NCBI RefSeq assembly: GCF_026239555.1
Contig: NZ_JAPIVP010000003.1
Span: 62,001-126,000, forward strand
Direction of reading: 5' to 3'
Source: Pedobacter sp. PF22-3
Lineage (GTDB): Bacteria; Bacteroidota; Bacteroidia; Sphingobacteriales; Sphingobacteriaceae
DNA: 64,000 nt
Below are positions 63,563 to 64,000 of this stretch, piece after piece. The notes below the pieces were generated by a model. That model was not told the DNA's origin. It ran no database searches and was given only the letters and a program-made list of their open reading frames with translations. Each line of letters begins with the position of its first letter. Position 1 is the stretch's first letter. The translations under genes were made by a program, and so were the position numbers.

Positions 63563-64000
63563 ATGAAGATTAATATGAAACTACAGTTCTCGACTTTAAT
63601 TAAGTTAAGCATATATTCCCTTTTGCTGGTTTGCCTGGCCGCAAATGTTTTTGCTCAAAGCCGGCCAGATACCTTACGTTTATTTATTATAGGGAACAGT
63701 TTTTCTCAAAACGCATCCGCCTTTTTACCACAGCTGGCAAAAGAAAGAGGGAAAATGCTCATTATTGGACGTGCTGAACTTGGTGGACATTCTCTTGAGC
63801 AGCATTGGGGTTATGTAGAAAAAGCAGAAGCCAATGCTGATGATCCCAAGGGAAAACCTTATGGCGGAAAATCATTAAAAATGTTGTTGGGGCAAGGGAA
63901 ATGGGACATTGTTACCATTCAACAGTATTCTTACCTTTCAGCAGATTCTTCAAGCTACTATCCATATGCCAGCAAACTAGTTGACTATGTTAAAGCATTG
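63563..64000 (+). CDS. DUF4886/SGNH-like hydrolase, 3' truncated by window
   Basis: Read directly from the sequence: ATG at 63563, 146 codons to the window end without a stop. Signal peptide (LSIYSLLLVCLAANVFAQ), then RLFIIGNSFSQNASAF, GRAELGGHSLEQHW and WDIVTIQQYSYLSAD, the DUF4886 pattern related to SGNH/GDSL hydrolases, with the nucleophile-type serine in GNSFS. Possibly a carbohydrate esterase of the same locus. Starts 7 bases after the GH105 stop. Confidence 0.8.
   Translation, partial: MKINMKLQFSTLIKLSIYSLLLVCLAANVFAQSRPDTLRLFIIGNSFSQNASAFLPQLAKERGKMLIIGRAELGGHSLEQHWGYVEKAEANADDPKGKPYGGKSLKMLLGQGKWDIVTIQQYSYLSADSSSYYPYASKLVDYVKAL

Noticed and set aside
1..64000. CRISPR array, tRNA, rRNA or transposase
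   Set aside because: No regularly spaced repeats beyond the two-copy 15-mer at 48394, no cloverleaf-like sequence recognised, and no transposase or integrase motif in any translated frame read.

Overview
The window comes from a member of the Bacteroidota, most likely Pedobacter or a close relative in Sphingobacteriaceae. The evidence is paired SusC/SusD genes, FecI/FecR-type sigma/anti-sigma pairs, a hybrid two-component (HTCS) polysaccharide regulator, -33/-7 promoters of the TTTG...TAnnTTTG type, and short intergenic REP-like repeats. No rRNA, tRNA, CRISPR, transposase or phage gene was seen. All family assignments are from reading motifs; no database search was run.

Region A (1-19151, all on +) is the downstream part of a nonribosomal-peptide-type biosynthetic operon that starts before the window. 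It holds a PLP decarboxylase fused to the back half of an adenylation domain plus a carrier protein, a secreted serine hydrolase with a carbohydrate-binding domain, a SyrP/TauD-like oxygenase, an Asp/Glu racemase, a cupin-like oxygenase, a ClbP-like peptidase fused to a cyclic-peptide ABC exporter, a diaminobutyrate-type aminotransferase, a thioesterase with its own docking domain, a cyclic-glucan-synthase-like protein lacking its phosphorylase domain, and a type II thioesterase. The main condensation/adenylation modules must lie upstream. This is the least ordinary part of the window. The expected product is an exported, probably prodrug-processed peptide containing Asp-derived units (D-Asp, hydroxy-Asp, Dab, or beta-alanine/diaminopropane).

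Region B (19223-25531) holds regulators and envelope genes. There is an orphan LytTR response regulator, a specialised NusG paralogue (possible antiterminator for region A), a small unknown protein and a TonB-receptor-like outer-membrane protein. A divergent ECF sigma locus follows, whose two promoters share the bipartite element TTGCAACC-N19-CTACTGT.

Region C (25600-34457, all on -) is a sigma/FecR-controlled SusC/SusD operon ending in a purple-acid-phosphatase-like enzyme and a glycerophosphodiesterase. It looks like a system for taking up and stripping organic phosphate esters. Region D (35351-39143, on -) is a siderophore-type TonB receptor plus a PepSY membrane protein, with a clear promoter and a structured leader.

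Region E (39613-48166, on +) is a second sigma/FecR/SusC/SusD set followed by a thioredoxin-fold lipoprotein-like protein. Region F (48566-64000, on +) is a polysaccharide utilisation locus: GH36, GH97, GH2, GH88, an HTCS regulator, an alginate-lyase-family protein, GH16, GH105 and a partial DUF4886 hydrolase. A 21-bp-spaced direct repeat ahead of GH36 is a candidate HTCS operator. The enzyme set points to an acidic, galactose-containing polysaccharide whose uronic-acid linkages are cut by a lyase.
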